Part shown: positions 16,735 through 25,649 of the stretch, piece by piece | How the letters are laid out: each line of letters begins with the position of its first letter | Position numbering within the stretch: position 1 is the first letter of the stretch | DNA from: Streptosporangium sp040640155 | GTDB taxonomy: Bacteria; Actinomycetota; Actinomycetes; Streptosporangiales; Streptosporangiaceae | Direction of reading: 5' to 3' | DNA length: 64,000 nucleotides | Assembly: GCF_040640155.1 (NCBI RefSeq) | Contig: NZ_JBFABE010000003.1 | Coordinates: forward strand, 124,001 to 188,000 | The notes under the pieces: generated by a model | Database searches by the model: none | Told to the model about the DNA's origin: nothing | The model's input: only the letters and a program-made list of their open reading frames with translations | Position numbers and translations under genes: made by a program

Positions 16735-18459
16735 TCAGTCGCGGTCCCAGGCGTAGGGGTCGACGTAGATGACGTGACCGCCCTTGTCGTCGGTCTCGTC
16801 GACGATGTCGCGCCGGGGCGGGCGCGGGGGGTCGGGGCGCCGTGGGGTGGGCGGGCTCTCGGCGGCGGCCGAGGCGTGCTCGTCCTCCCAGTCGTCCCTG
16901 ATCACGGGGATCGGCTGGGTGTCGCACTCGGTGGCGTCCAGCCAGTGGCCGGGGAGCCTGCGCAGTTCCTCCGGCTCGGCGAGACCGGCCTTGCCGGCCA
17001 CGGAGCCGGCGGCCCGCGCGAGCTTGACACCGGCCTTGCGGACCGGGGCGGTGGCCGTGCCGACCTTGTTCGCCGCCTTGGTGACGGCCGTCCCGTGCCC
17101 CCGGAAGAGCAACCACCAGTTGGCCAGCCCGGCCGCGATCCCGGCCGCGACGCCCACCTCCAGCGTCACCGAGAGCATCACCTCCCAGGCCGCCGGGCCC
17201 ACCGTGGAGAGCCGCGCGCCGCCGAGCGAGCCACCGGAGAGCGCCGCCAGCAGGCCCGCCGCCGCCCCGGTGACCAGCCCGCAGGCCAGCCCCCACAGCG
17301 GTGCCCCCTCGTACGAGGAGGAGGGCGAGATCCGGACGACCAGCACGCCCGCCACGGCACCGGCCACGAACGGCACCGCGACCACCGTCATCAACCAGGC
17401 CGGGGTCGGCCCCGCGTCCGGCAGCGCGCCCAGGATCGGCAGGCTCGGCACCGTGCCGAGCTGCACCCCGGTCGGCGCGACGAGCGTGCCGGTGCCGACC
17501 GCGAAACCGGGACCGGCGATGTAGGCCATCCCCCAGACGAAGGCGTTGAGCAGGTAGAGCCCCTGGATCAGCAGGAGCAGCAGCCCTCCCACGAACCCGG
17601 GGGCCAGGATGCCCGACAGCTCGCCGACCTGCTCGAAATTGGCCACGATGGCACCGACCACCAGGACGGCACCGGCCACGAGCATGATCGTCAACGCGGC
17701 CGACGTGCCGACCACGACCGAACGCAGCCGCTCGGGCAGCAGGCGCAGCATGGACCGCCAGGGCCCGATCGTCCTGGCGACGGCCACCGAGCCCGCGATG
17801 AAGGCGAGCACGAGATGGCTGATCAGCACGTCGCCGAGGAAGGGCTGGGTGATCTCGTTCCTGGTGACCAGCGCGATGAGGCCGGCCAGCAGCGCGTACG
17901 GCGCCGCCAGCGAGATGCCCGCCTGGGCGACCAGGACCAGCTGGGCCCTGCGGCGCGCGTTGGACACCTCCCTGGGGGTGTTCTTGGGCAGCCTGGCCGG
18001 GAGGCGGAGCCGCAGGTCCGCGTCCCGGGCCATCCACGTCCCCGCCCGGTACAGCAGGAACGCGGGCAGGACCGTCAGGCCGAGCGGGAGCAGTCCCACC
18101 GAACCGCCCGGGATCGCGAAACCCGCGTGATGGGCGGCGAGCCAGAGCTGGGACGCGGTACGGAACACCGCCGGCAGGCCGGCGCCGAGCGCGCCGCGCG
18201 GGGTGGCGATCCAGCCGACCAGCGTGAGCGTGGTGAGCACCGCCAGTCCCACGCCGAGCGTCCAGGCGGCGGCGAGCATCCCGGAGACGGGAAGCGGCCG
18301 GCGGACGTCGTCGTCGTCACCGGTGAGGCCGGGCAGGGGGATGCGGCTGAGGACGTTGCGGGGAGCCGTCCGTAGCTGATCGAAAAGGGCCGTCACAGTA
18401 GTCGATGGTCTCAGCATCTCCGGCGTGGAAGTGACTCCCGCGCCCCGCGTGTCGCGCAC
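16735..18459 (-). CDS. PerM-like polytopic membrane protein (DUF6350)
   Basis: The 574-residue protein has about ten hydrophobic membrane segments between residues 60 and 455 and a charged, Pro-rich cytoplasmic-like tail ending DPYAWDRD. Its length, its composition and its position next to purN-purH match the actinobacterial family that includes mycobacterial PerM (Rv0955), which is linked to cell division under stress. The assignment is from context and topology. The GTG at 18459 is a weak start (GGAG only 2-3 bases away); an internal ATG or GTG within the next 25 codons is possible. Confidence 0.75.
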   Translation of the reverse strand: MRDTRGAGVTSTPEMLRPSTTVTALFDQLRTAPRNVLSRIPLPGLTGDDDDVRRPLPVSGMLAAAWTLGVGLAVLTTLTLVGWIATPRGALGAGLPAVFRTASQLWLAAHHAGFAIPGGSVGLLPLGLTVLPAFLLYRAGTWMARDADLRLRLPARLPKNTPREVSNARRRAQLVLVAQAGISLAAPYALLAGLIALVTRNEITQPFLGDVLISHLVLAFIAGSVAVARTIGPWRSMLRLLPERLRSVVVGTSAALTIMLVAGAVLVVGAIVANFEQVGELSGILAPGFVGGLLLLLIQGLYLLNAFVWGMAYIAGPGFAVGTGTLVAPTGVQLGTVPSLPILGALPDAGPTPAWLMTVVAVPFVAGAVAGVLVVRISPSSSYEGAPLWGLACGLVTGAAAGLLAALSGGSLGGARLSTVGPAAWEVMLSVTLEVGVAAGIAAGLANWWLLFRGHGTAVTKAANKVGTATAPVRKAGVKLARAAGSVAGKAGLAEPEELRRLPGHWLDATECDTQPIPVIRDDWEDEHASAAAESPPTPRRPDPPRPPRRDIVDETDDKGGHVIYVDPYAWDRD

Positions 18460-18638
18460 CGCTCCGCGGGACGGTCGTGTGGTATCCGGCTCCCGCCCGC
18501 TTGCCGTCCGGCTCCCGCCGCCCTCGCCGGGTCTCCGTCCGGTTCTCGTCGGGTTCCCGCCCGGTTCCCACTCGGTTCTCGTCCGGTGCTCGCGCGGCCT
18601 TGACAGGGGCCGGACGGCTCGGACCGGGAACCGGACGG

Positions 18639-18673
18639 CCGAGGGCGCCCGGCGAGACGCCGGACGCCCTCGG
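18639..18673 (-). terminator. sucCD operon terminator hairpin
   Basis: CCGAGGGCG at 18639-18647 pairs with CGCCCTCGG at 18665-18673; after one C/A mismatch a further 6 bp pair around an AGA loop. It lies 64 bp beyond the sucD stop on the minus strand. The remaining 18460-18736 space holds degenerate GGTTCTCGTC-type short repeats and no gene. Confidence 0.6.
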
Positions 18674-18736
18674 TGGTGCGTGGTCCTCGTGCGGCGCTCT
18701 CACCGGGTGCGGCGAGAGCGAGCCCTCCGGATCCCG

Positions 18737-19612
18737 TCAGAGGGCCTGGACGACCTCGCGCATCAGCCGCGCGGTCTCGCTCGGGGTCTTGCCGACGCGG
18801 ACGCCGACCTTCTCCAGGGCGTCCTTCTTGGCCTGGGCGGTGCCGGCCGAGCCGGACACGATCGCGCCCGCGTGTCCCATGGTCTTGCCCTCGGGAGCGG
18901 TGAAGCCCGCCACGTAGGCGACGACCGGCTTGGTGACGTGCTGCTCGATGTAGGCCGCGGCCCGCTCCTCGGCGTCGCCGCCGATCTCACCGATCATCAC
19001 GATCGCGTCGGTGGCCGGGTCCTCCTGGAAGGCCTTCAGCGCGTCGATGTGGGTGGTGCCGATGACCGGGTCGCCGCCGATGCCGACCGCGGTGGAGAAG
19101 CCGATGTCGCGCAGCTCGTACATGAGCTGGTAGGTCAGCGTGCCCGACTTCGAGACCAGGCCGATACGGCCGGCGCTGGTGATGTCGGCCGGGATGATGC
19201 CCGCGTTGGAGGCGCCGGGCGAGGCGATGCCGGGGCAGTTCGGCCCGATGATCCGGGTCTTGCCGCCCTTGGCCACCGCGTAGGCCCAGAACTCGGTGGT
19301 GTCGTGGACCGGGACACCCTCGGTGATCACCACGCAGAGACCGATCTCCGCGTCGATGGCCTCCCTGACGGCGTCCTTGGTGAACGCCGGGGGCACGAAG
19401 ACGACCGACACGTCGGCGCCGGTCTCCTTCATGGCCTCGGCGACGGTGCCGAAGACGGGCAGGCCCTCGTGGACGGTGCCGGCCTTGCGGGCGTTGACCC
19501 CGCCGACGACGCGGGCGCCGGAGGCGAGCATGCGCCGGGTGTGCTTGGTGCCCTCACCGCCGGTCATGCCCTGGACGATGATCTTGCTGTTCTCGGTCAG
19601 CCAGATGGCCAT
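18737..19612 (-). CDS. sucD: succinyl-CoA synthetase alpha subunit (ADP-forming)
   Basis: The 291-residue subunit binds CoA and carries the phosphohistidine. Visible are the CoA-binding GMTGGEGTKHT near residue 15, IGPNCPGI near 122, and the active His247 in KTMGHAGAIV. With SucC it interconverts succinyl-CoA and succinate, making a nucleotide triphosphate. Its ATG overlaps the sucC stop as TAATG, so the two are translationally coupled. Confidence 0.97.
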   Translation of the reverse strand: MAIWLTENSKIIVQGMTGGEGTKHTRRMLASGARVVGGVNARKAGTVHEGLPVFGTVAEAMKETGADVSVVFVPPAFTKDAVREAIDAEIGLCVVITEGVPVHDTTEFWAYAVAKGGKTRIIGPNCPGIASPGASNAGIIPADITSAGRIGLVSKSGTLTYQLMYELRDIGFSTAVGIGGDPVIGTTHIDALKAFQEDPATDAIVMIGEIGGDAEERAAAYIEQHVTKPVVAYVAGFTAPEGKTMGHAGAIVSGSAGTAQAKKDALEKVGVRVGKTPSETARLMREVVQAL

Positions 19613-20793
19613 TACGCACCTACCGCGGCGAGTTCGGCGGCCCGCTTGGCCGCATCGTCCATCGTGTCCACCAGTTCGACGCCCGAGAGCCCGGCGTCGG
19701 AGAGAGTCTGACGCCCGAGTTCGGCGTTGTTGCCGTCCAGCCGGACGACCAGCGGGCGGCTCACGCTCTCGCCGCGGGTCTCCAGCAGCTTGAACGCGGA
19801 GACGATGCCGTTGGCGACCGCGTCACAGGCGGTGATCCCGCCGAACACGTTGACGAAGATCGACTTGACGGCGGGGTCGGAGATGATGATCTCCAGGCCG
19901 GCCGCCATCACCTCGGCCGAGGCGCCGCCGCCGATGTCGAGGAAGTTGGCGGGCTTGGGCTTGCCCGGGAACGCCTCACCCGCGTAGGCGACGACGTCGA
20001 GGGTCGACATGACCAGGCCCGCGCCGTTGCCGATGATGCCGACGGAGCCGTCCAGCTTGACGTAGTTGAGGTCCTTGGCCTTGGCCGCGGCCTCCAGGGG
20101 GTCCTCGGCCGCCTTGTCCTCGAACGCCGCGTGGTCCGCCTGGCGGAAGACCGCGTTGTCGTCGAGGGTGACCTTGCCGTCGAGGGCCTTCACCTGGCCG
20201 TCGGCGGCCAGGATCATCGGGTTGACCTCGACGAGGGAGGCGTCCTCGTCGACGAAGGCGCACCAGAGCTTCTCGATGAGCTCGGCGGCACCGTCGAGCG
20301 CCGCCTCCGGCAGGCCACCGGCCTGGGCGATCTCGCGGGCCTTGGTTCGGTCGACCCCGTCCAGCGGGGAGACGGGGACCTTCGCCACCTTCTCGGGCGT
20401 GCTGTGCGCGACCTCTTCGATGTCCATGCCGCCCGCGGCGGAGCAGATGGCGAGGAACGTGCGGTTGGCGCGGTCGAGCAGGAAGGAGAAGTAGTACTCC
20501 TCCGCGATCGCGCTGGCCTCCTCGATCAGGACCTTGTGGACCGTGTGGCCCTTGATGTCCATGCCGAGGATGTCGGTGGCCTTCCGCTCGGCGTCGGCCG
20601 CGTCGTCGGCGACCTTCACGCCGCCGGCCTTGCCTCGACCACCGGTCTTGACCTGGGCCTTGACGACGACACGGCCGGTCAGCTGCTCGGCTGCCGCCCG
20701 GGCCTCCTCCACGGTGTGCGCGACGACGCCGCGCGGCACCGGGATGCCGTACTCCGCGAAGAGCTCCTTCGCCTGATGTTCGAACAGGTCCAC
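19612..20793 (-). CDS. sucC: succinyl-CoA synthetase beta subunit
   Basis: The 393-residue ATP-grasp subunit provides the nucleotide-binding site of the SucCD complex. It starts at GTG 20793 as MDLFEHQAKELFAEYGIPVP, the normal family start, with AAGGA upstream; the open frame to 21021 would add 76 unlike residues. KAQVKTGGRGKAGGVK, SVGIIGNGAGLVMSTLD and NVFGGITACD are typical. The stop overlaps the sucD start. Its 305-bp upstream gap holds a hairpin and short direct repeats. Confidence 0.96.
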   Translation of the reverse strand: MDLFEHQAKELFAEYGIPVPRGVVAHTVEEARAAAEQLTGRVVVKAQVKTGGRGKAGGVKVADDAADAERKATDILGMDIKGHTVHKVLIEEASAIAEEYYFSFLLDRANRTFLAICSAAGGMDIEEVAHSTPEKVAKVPVSPLDGVDRTKAREIAQAGGLPEAALDGAAELIEKLWCAFVDEDASLVEVNPMILAADGQVKALDGKVTLDDNAVFRQADHAAFEDKAAEDPLEAAAKAKDLNYVKLDGSVGIIGNGAGLVMSTLDVVAYAGEAFPGKPKPANFLDIGGGASAEVMAAGLEIIISDPAVKSIFVNVFGGITACDAVANGIVSAFKLLETRGESVSRPLVVRLDGNNAELGRQTLSDAGLSGVELVDTMDDAAKRAAELAAVGA

Positions 20794-21098
20794 GAGGGTC
20801 CGTCCTTGCTTGTCCGGCTGGTGTACAGATGTGAGCGGGCCGGCTCCACGATCCAAGGGGGAGCCCGGCGGTTTTGCGCCAATGAAGCCTAGCCCGCCTG
20901 GCGGCATGGCCAGGCAACCGGGTCCCTGATCACCCGGCCGAATGTTGTTCGTGACGCCCCGGCGGACCGTCGCACCGACCCGCCGGAGCTTCCGCCGGCG
21001 CCCCGGCGGAGGTGTCCGCACCGATTCGCCGGCGGTCCGCTACCGCCTCGGCCGGCGGTCGGGTACCGCCTCGGCCGGTCGCCCGGCGCCCGGGGTCG
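20794..21098. other. 305-bp intergenic region, sucC upstream
   Basis: No gene is seen. GCCTGGC at 20896-20902 and GCCAGGC at 20909-20915 form a 7-bp stem with a 6-base loop, placed to end the B12-subunit transcript. TACCGCCTCGGCCGG occurs twice near 21040-21080. The sucC promoter must lie here, but no clear minus-10/minus-35 pair stands out. Confidence 0.5.
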
Positions 21099-21506
21099 TC
21101 AGACCGGCGAGGGGATCGCGCTCCGGACCCAGTCGACGATCTCCTGCGTGGTGGCGCCCGGGGTGAAGACCCGCGCGACGCCCATCTCCCGCAGGGCGGG
21201 CATGTCGGCCTCGGGGATGATCCCGCCGCCGAAGACCACGATGTCGGTCGCGTCGTTCTCCTTCAGCAGCTCCAGCACCTTGGCGAAGAGCGTCATGTGC
21301 GCGCCGGAGAGGATGGACATGCCGATCGCCGCGGCGTCCTCCTGGATCGCGGTCCGCACGACCTGCTCGGGTGTCTGGTGCAGGCCGGTGTAGACGACCT
21401 CCATCCCCGCGTCCCGCAGCGCGCGCGCCACGATCTTCACTCCCCTGTCGTGACCGTCCAGCCCCGGCTTGGCGATGACGACGCGGATCCTCTGCACGGC
21501 ATCCAT
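21099..21506 (-). CDS. icmB: cobalamin-binding small mutase subunit (isobutyryl-CoA mutase-like)
   Basis: The 135-residue stand-alone B12-binding domain has AKPGLDGHDRG, whose His19 would be the lower cobalt ligand, then SILSGAH and VFGGGIIP, the other two parts of the B12 fold. Size and sequence fit the small subunit of isobutyryl-CoA mutase (IcmB), which needs a large IcmA partner to rearrange isobutyryl-CoA and butyryl-CoA; the partner is not in the window. A small subunit of another acyl-CoA mutase remains possible. The ATG at 21506 has a perfect AAGGAGG site. A position between sucCD and pcrA agrees with the Streptomyces order as I recall it. Confidence 0.8.
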   Translation of the reverse strand: MDAVQRIRVVIAKPGLDGHDRGVKIVARALRDAGMEVVYTGLHQTPEQVVRTAIQEDAAAIGMSILSGAHMTLFAKVLELLKENDATDIVVFGGGIIPEADMPALREMGVARVFTPGATTQEIVDWVRSAIPSPV

Positions 21507-21846
21507 CCAGACCTCCTTGTCTGCGCTCCCCCGCAACGTGGGAGCTGTCGGCAGCGTAACCGGCCCCGTCCCGGCGCGGCCTCCCGGCTACTTCGATTCC
21601 GCCCGGGACCCCCTTCCCCGGCCGCCTCGATTCTCCCCCGGAGCCTCCTGTCCGCACACTCCGATCTCCCGGGCGCCGCTCCCCGGGCCGTCGCCCTCTC
21701 AGGTACCGCCTTCCCCGCGCGGGTGACGCGTGGCCGGGACGGCTCACACGCGCGCAATCGGCGGGCGCGAGTTGTTGGCGCACGCCATAGCCCGGGGATC
21801 GGGGGTTGGCTAGCTTGGCGGATCCTGACTCCTGGGAGGGCATCCG
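21507..21846. other. 340-bp divergent intergenic region
   Basis: This separates the icmB-like gene from the first of three exported paralogs. I see no gene. The last 60 bp are less GC-rich, with TTGGCTAGCTT and a GGGAGG ribosome-binding site before the ATG at 21847; TAGCTT could be a minus-10 box but has no convincing partner. Confidence 0.4.
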
Positions 21847-22947
21847 ATGAGACGGTGGGTCACTCTGCTCGCGGTCGTACTGGCCGGTTCGGTGCTGCCG
21901 ATGCCGGCGGCGGAGACGGCGGGCGCGGCCACGGACTCGGGCGCGGCCACGGGCTCGGGCACGGTCACCGGCGCGGACGCCGGCTCCGTCTCGGGCTCCG
22001 TCTCGGGTTCGGGCTCGGGCTCGGGCTCGGGCACCGCCGAGGTGCCGGGGAGGGCGGCCGGAGCCCGGACGGCGTTCACGAGGCTCGCGGGGTTCACGGG
22101 GTCGTCGGGGCTCGTGGCGGTCCCGAGGTTCACCGGGTTCCCCGCGACCGCCACGTCCCCGGCGGCGGCGGTGTCCCCGGTGACGGCGCTGAGGAGGCAG
22201 TTCGGCGAGCACGTGGGACTGCGGATCTCCGACCTCGGACGGGTCTACCGGGCCGGCAAGCCGATGGTCACCATCTGGCGCAGGGGCCGGGTCGAGTTCG
22301 ACGCCACCGGCGTGTACGGCACCGACACGACGGGGCGGACGGAGCTGGGCAGGGGGGCGGTGAAGGAGATGGAGAACCTGCTGGGACGGCGGCTCGGCTC
22401 GACCCGGGTGATCTGCTTCCCGGACGAGGCCTACCTGTCCGGTCCCGGCTACGAGACATGGCTGCCCGAGGGGAAGACCTGGCTCGGGCTGATCGGGCCG
22501 GCGAACATCAAGCAGACCGCGGCCCTGCCGCAGATCGTCGACATCTTCGAGCCCTCCACCCTGGGAACGCTGCTCTCGCACACCGCGGTACGCAGGAAGC
22601 TCCGCTCCGGCACCTACCTGCGGGGCACCGTGACCCTGCGCACCCTCTACCGCGCCTCCCCCTCCCTCCGGGACCGGCTGGCCGGACCGCCCAGGGGCAG
22701 GAGCGCCACGACCCCGGTGGGCTTCAGGCTGTGGCTGGACCGCTCGAACCTGGTCCGCCGGCTGAGCACCACCTGGAGGCAGCCGCTGCCGGGCGGCCCG
22801 CAGAAGTACACCACGACGCTGGTGGACACCCGCTACACCGGCTGGGGCTCCTCCGTCACCCTCGCCCCGCCGCCCCCGGAGGACACCGCCGACGCCGGCC
22901 GGGTGGGCGCCGACATTCCCCCGCCCGCGGTCCTGCCTATCGGCTGA
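21847..22947 (+). CDS. exported LppX/LolA-like protein, paralog 1 of 3
   Basis: The 366-residue protein has a signal peptide (residues 1-27), then a Gly/Ser/Thr/Ala-rich stretch of about 85 residues, then a folded domain (about 112-350). Landmarks shared with the next two genes are an ALRRQFGEHVGL start, LPEGKTWL, a TYLRGTVTLRTLYRASP strand and the C-terminal DTRYTGWGSSVTL...PPPED. The pattern recalls the LppX/LprG/LolA-like half-barrel fold of actinobacterial lipoproteins, which often end in W/FG-x-V-x-APPADQV; there is no lipobox Cys here. Such proteins bind lipids or lipid-linked glycans. The function is inferred. It lacks the SGG motif found in paralogs 2 and 3. Confidence 0.6.
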   Translation: MRRWVTLLAVVLAGSVLPMPAAETAGAATDSGAATGSGTVTGADAGSVSGSVSGSGSGSGSGTAEVPGRAAGARTAFTRLAGFTGSSGLVAVPRFTGFPATATSPAAAVSPVTALRRQFGEHVGLRISDLGRVYRAGKPMVTIWRRGRVEFDATGVYGTDTTGRTELGRGAVKEMENLLGRRLGSTRVICFPDEAYLSGPGYETWLPEGKTWLGLIGPANIKQTAALPQIVDIFEPSTLGTLLSHTAVRRKLRSGTYLRGTVTLRTLYRASPSLRDRLAGPPRGRSATTPVGFRLWLDRSNLVRRLSTTWRQPLPGGPQKYTTTLVDTRYTGWGSSVTLAPPPPEDTADAGRVGADIPPPAVLPIG

Positions 22948-23257
22948 ACGCCCGCCGGGCACCGCATCGCTTTTCCCGCCCCGCCTCGCCGTTGAATTCC
23001 CGGAACGGCGGAAGAGAAAGCCCGACCCCGGCCGCGTGCGAAAACAGGAAAACAACGTTCCGTGACCGATCGGAAACAAGAATGGCCGTTCCGGCCTTCT
23101 TGGTGACGCCGGAAGTTCAGGGAGGATTCCTGCACCGAATGTGCACGATTAATTCAAGGCGACCCTCCACATGCGCTATCTTTTCGTGATCTCACACTGC
23201 GAGAGTGTGCTGATCCCTCGCCGTCAGGGCGCAGGGGACCACCAGGAGGATTTTCCC
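22948..23257. other. 310-bp intergenic region with hairpins and a candidate promoter
   Basis: CGCCGTT (22987-22993) and AACGGCG (23004-23010) form a terminator-like hairpin after paralog 1. A second hairpin spans 23078-23101 (GGCCG/CGGCC core with flanking AAGAA/TTCTT). A candidate promoter for paralog 2 is TTCAAG (23153) - 18 bp - TATCTT (23177). CACACT/AGTGTG (23193-23209) is an inverted repeat close to the expected transcript start. Confidence 0.45.
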
Positions 23258-24136
23258 TTGAAGCGATACATCGCCGGGCTGGCGTGCGCCGCAACGGCCG
23301 TGCTGAGCGTCCCCGCGCTCGCGTCGACCGCGCACGCGCAGGCCGCCGATCCGATCACCGCGCTGAAGAGCCAGTTCAAGAACGGCCGTGGTGTCGCCTT
23401 CGTCGACACCACGAAGGTGCGCTACAACGGCCAGGGTGCGGTCATGGCTCAGCGCAAGGGGGCTCTCCAGTTCGGCGCCTCCGGAATCAGCGCGTCCGAC
23501 CAGACCACCAAGCTGCGCATCAAGGCCAGCGACGTCGCCCAGATGTCCGAGGGCCTGGAGGAGGAAGAGGCGAAAGTGCTGGCCGGGCTGGCCAAGCCCG
23601 AGCGGGTCATCCGCGTGAAGAACACCTCCTACACCTCCGGCGGCATCTTCGGCGAATTCCTGCCCGAGGGTAAAACGTGGCTGCAATTGCCGGGCGGCAT
23701 GATGGGCAACACCGCCAGGTTGAGCCAGCTCGTCAACCCCGCCGAGCCCGTGACGCTGAAGGCGCTCCTCGCGCACGCCACGACCAAGACCAGGACGGCG
23801 TACGCCGGAAAGATCACCTTTGGTGAGCTCTACAAGGTCTCACCGTGGTTCCGCGCCGGTGTCTTCCTCAAGCCGACCGCCAAGCAGGCCAAGAGCGTGG
23901 TGACCTGGAGGCTGGCTCTCGGCTCCGACCTGCTCCCCAGGCGCCTGACCACCAGCTACTCCGGGAGCGCGCTGGGCGCCGCCGGCGGGCCGACCCTGAC
24001 GGTCGAGACCCGCTACACCGGCTGGGGTTCCAGGGTCAGCGTCAAGGCTCCGCCCGCCGACCAGGTCGCCAAGCCGGGCGAGCTGGAGGAAGGCGTGGAG
24101 GCCGACGCCCCCATCCCCCTGCTCGGCGGCAAGTGA
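23258..24136 (+). CDS. exported LppX/LolA-like protein, paralog 2 of 3
   Basis: The 292-residue protein starts at TTG 23258, 7 bases after AGGAGGA; the frame upstream lacks a better start. The signal peptide is clear (residues 1-29, KRYIAGLACAATAVLSVPALASTAHAQA). The mature domain shares ITALKSQFKNGRGVAF, YTSGGIFGEFLPEGKTWLQLPG, LLAHATTKTRTAYAGKITFGELYKVSP and RYTGWGSRVSVKAPPADQV with its neighbours. It is soluble and probably periplasm-like or wall-associated. By family resemblance it may bind a lipid or lipoconjugate; this is inference. Three copies in a row suggest duplication with divergent ligands. Confidence 0.65.
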   Translation: MKRYIAGLACAATAVLSVPALASTAHAQAADPITALKSQFKNGRGVAFVDTTKVRYNGQGAVMAQRKGALQFGASGISASDQTTKLRIKASDVAQMSEGLEEEEAKVLAGLAKPERVIRVKNTSYTSGGIFGEFLPEGKTWLQLPGGMMGNTARLSQLVNPAEPVTLKALLAHATTKTRTAYAGKITFGELYKVSPWFRAGVFLKPTAKQAKSVVTWRLALGSDLLPRRLTTSYSGSALGAAGGPTLTVETRYTGWGSRVSVKAPPADQVAKPGELEEGVEADAPIPLLGGK

Positions 24137-24482
24137 TCCTCCGGCGCTGAGCGCGCCCCGCGCTCCGGTACGCGCCCGGCGGCTCCGGCCCCGGGCGCGA
24201 CCGCCCGCGAGAGGTGGGTCGCCCGGCGCCGCCCGGTCGCCCCGCACCCCGCCCCCCGGCAGACGTCACCCGCCGGGGGCGGGGTGCTCCCGTGCGGCAT
24301 CGACGGGTCACGGACGACCGGTCCGGCTCCCCCGCGTTCACGGGCTCCCCGACCGGCCGTCGTTTCCGGCGCGTTCGACGGCTCCGCGATCGACCTCCGG
24401 TTCTTGATCCGTTGTTTCGCCGTACAGGCGAGAATCTTTTCCCTCCGCGACGACGCGCGGACACCTATGGGAGGACCCCCCG
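24137..24482. other. 346-bp intergenic region between paralogs 2 and 3
   Basis: No gene is seen. The first 250 bp are GC-rich with short inverted repeats. The last 90 bp are less GC-rich (TTGATCCGTTGTTTCGCC at about 24404), and probably hold the paralog 3 promoter; GGGAGGA precedes its ATG. Confidence 0.4.
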
Positions 24483-25436
24483 ATGAGGCGAACGCTCGCC
24501 GCCCTGACCGGCGCCACCCTGGCGGCCCTGATCGCCCCCCTGCCGGCTCTGCCCGCCCCGGCCGAAGCCGCGAGCGGCCCGGCCACGGCGGCCCCGGCGA
24601 CCCCGGCGGCCGCAACGGCCCCGGCGGCCGACCCGGTCGCGGCGCTCACCCGCCGGTTCAAACCCCACCGGGGCGTGCGGCTCGCCGAGAACACGAAGAT
24701 CGTCGGAGAGGGGAAGAAGTACCGGGCGATCTTCACCCGGCGGGCCGGGACGCTGGAGTTCGGCTCCAAGGGCCTGGTCGCCTCGGACCTGACCACCCGG
24801 TTCACCGTTCCCGCGAAGAGCGACGGCGGGCTCGGACTCGCGGGGGTGTTCGCTCCCTCCCGGACCATCTCGGTGAGGGGAACGGCCTACACCTCGGGCG
24901 GCCTGTTCACCGACTCGATGCCCGAGGGCAAGAAGTGGCTGCGGACGCCCGGCGCCCCGAGCTCCCTGGTCAGCGCCGTCCAGCAGATCATCAGCACCGT
25001 CGAGCCGGGCACGCTGCGGGCGACCCTGGCCCGCACCGCCGCCAGGCGCCCGGGAGGGACCTGGGACGGCACCCGGACCACGGTCCACTCGGGCACGATC
25101 ACGCTGGCCGAGCTCTTCAAGGTCTCCCCGGCCGTACGCGCGATGCTCGGCACGAGGCCGACCGGCAGGTCCGCCACGCTCCCGGTGACCTGGAAGATCT
25201 ACCTCGGCTCCGACCAGCTGGTCCGCCGCGTCGTGTCGTCGTACACGGAGTCCACCAGGGGCCTGAACAGCACCGAGCTGACCTACGTCAACGACACCCG
25301 CTACACCGGCTGGGGCAGCAAGGTCACGATCAAGGCGCCGCCCGCCGACCAGGTGGCCGACTTCGACGAGCTCGCCATCGGCGCCGACGAGGCCCGGGAC
25401 GCCCAGGACCCGGTCCGCGGCTACTTCGAGGACTGA
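24483..25436 (+). CDS. exported LppX/LolA-like protein, paralog 3 of 3
   Basis: The 317-residue protein has a signal peptide (residues 1-29) and an Ala/Pro-rich spacer (30-50), then the same domain as paralog 2: VAALTRRFKPHRGVRL, FGSKGLVASDLTTRF, YTSGGLFTDSMPEGKKWL, SGTITLAELFKVSP, and DTRYTGWGSKVTIKAPPADQV near the C-terminus, followed by an acidic tail. It is closest to paralog 2. Each copy keeps its own long intergenic region and good ribosome-binding site, so they are probably separately regulated. The lipid-binding role is inferred from the fold resemblance only. Confidence 0.65.
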   Translation: MRRTLAALTGATLAALIAPLPALPAPAEAASGPATAAPATPAAATAPAADPVAALTRRFKPHRGVRLAENTKIVGEGKKYRAIFTRRAGTLEFGSKGLVASDLTTRFTVPAKSDGGLGLAGVFAPSRTISVRGTAYTSGGLFTDSMPEGKKWLRTPGAPSSLVSAVQQIISTVEPGTLRATLARTAARRPGGTWDGTRTTVHSGTITLAELFKVSPAVRAMLGTRPTGRSATLPVTWKIYLGSDQLVRRVVSSYTESTRGLNSTELTYVNDTRYTGWGSKVTIKAPPADQVADFDELAIGADEARDAQDPVRGYFED

Positions 25437-25501
25437 TCGGCTCCCTCGGGTCCCCCTGACCGTCCCGGCCGACCCGATCGTCCGGGCCGACCCGATCGCT
25501 C

Positions 25502-25540
25502 CGGGCGGTCCGGGCGGTCCGGGCGGTCCGGGCGGTCCGG
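25502..25540. repeat. four 9-bp tandem repeats
   Basis: CGGGCGGTC is repeated four times head to tail after paralog 3. Just upstream GGCCGACCCGATCG occurs twice (25468, 25485). These look like simple slippage repeats. Confidence 0.7.
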
Positions 25541-25607
25541 CTCGCGCGGAGGTCCGGGGCGAGCCGGTCCACGTCGAACCCCCGGGCGGTCCGGCTCGCG
25601 CCGGACC

Positions 25608-25637
25608 CCCGGGGAGCGGAAACGGCCGCTCCCCGGG
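25608..25637. terminator. convergent terminator between paralog 3 and pcrA
   Basis: CCCGGGGAGCGG pairs perfectly over 12 bp with CCGCTCCCCGGG across a 6-base AAACGG loop, 13 bp after the pcrA stop. It can serve both converging transcripts. Confidence 0.7.
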
Positions 25638-25649
25638 CCCGCGGAATCC

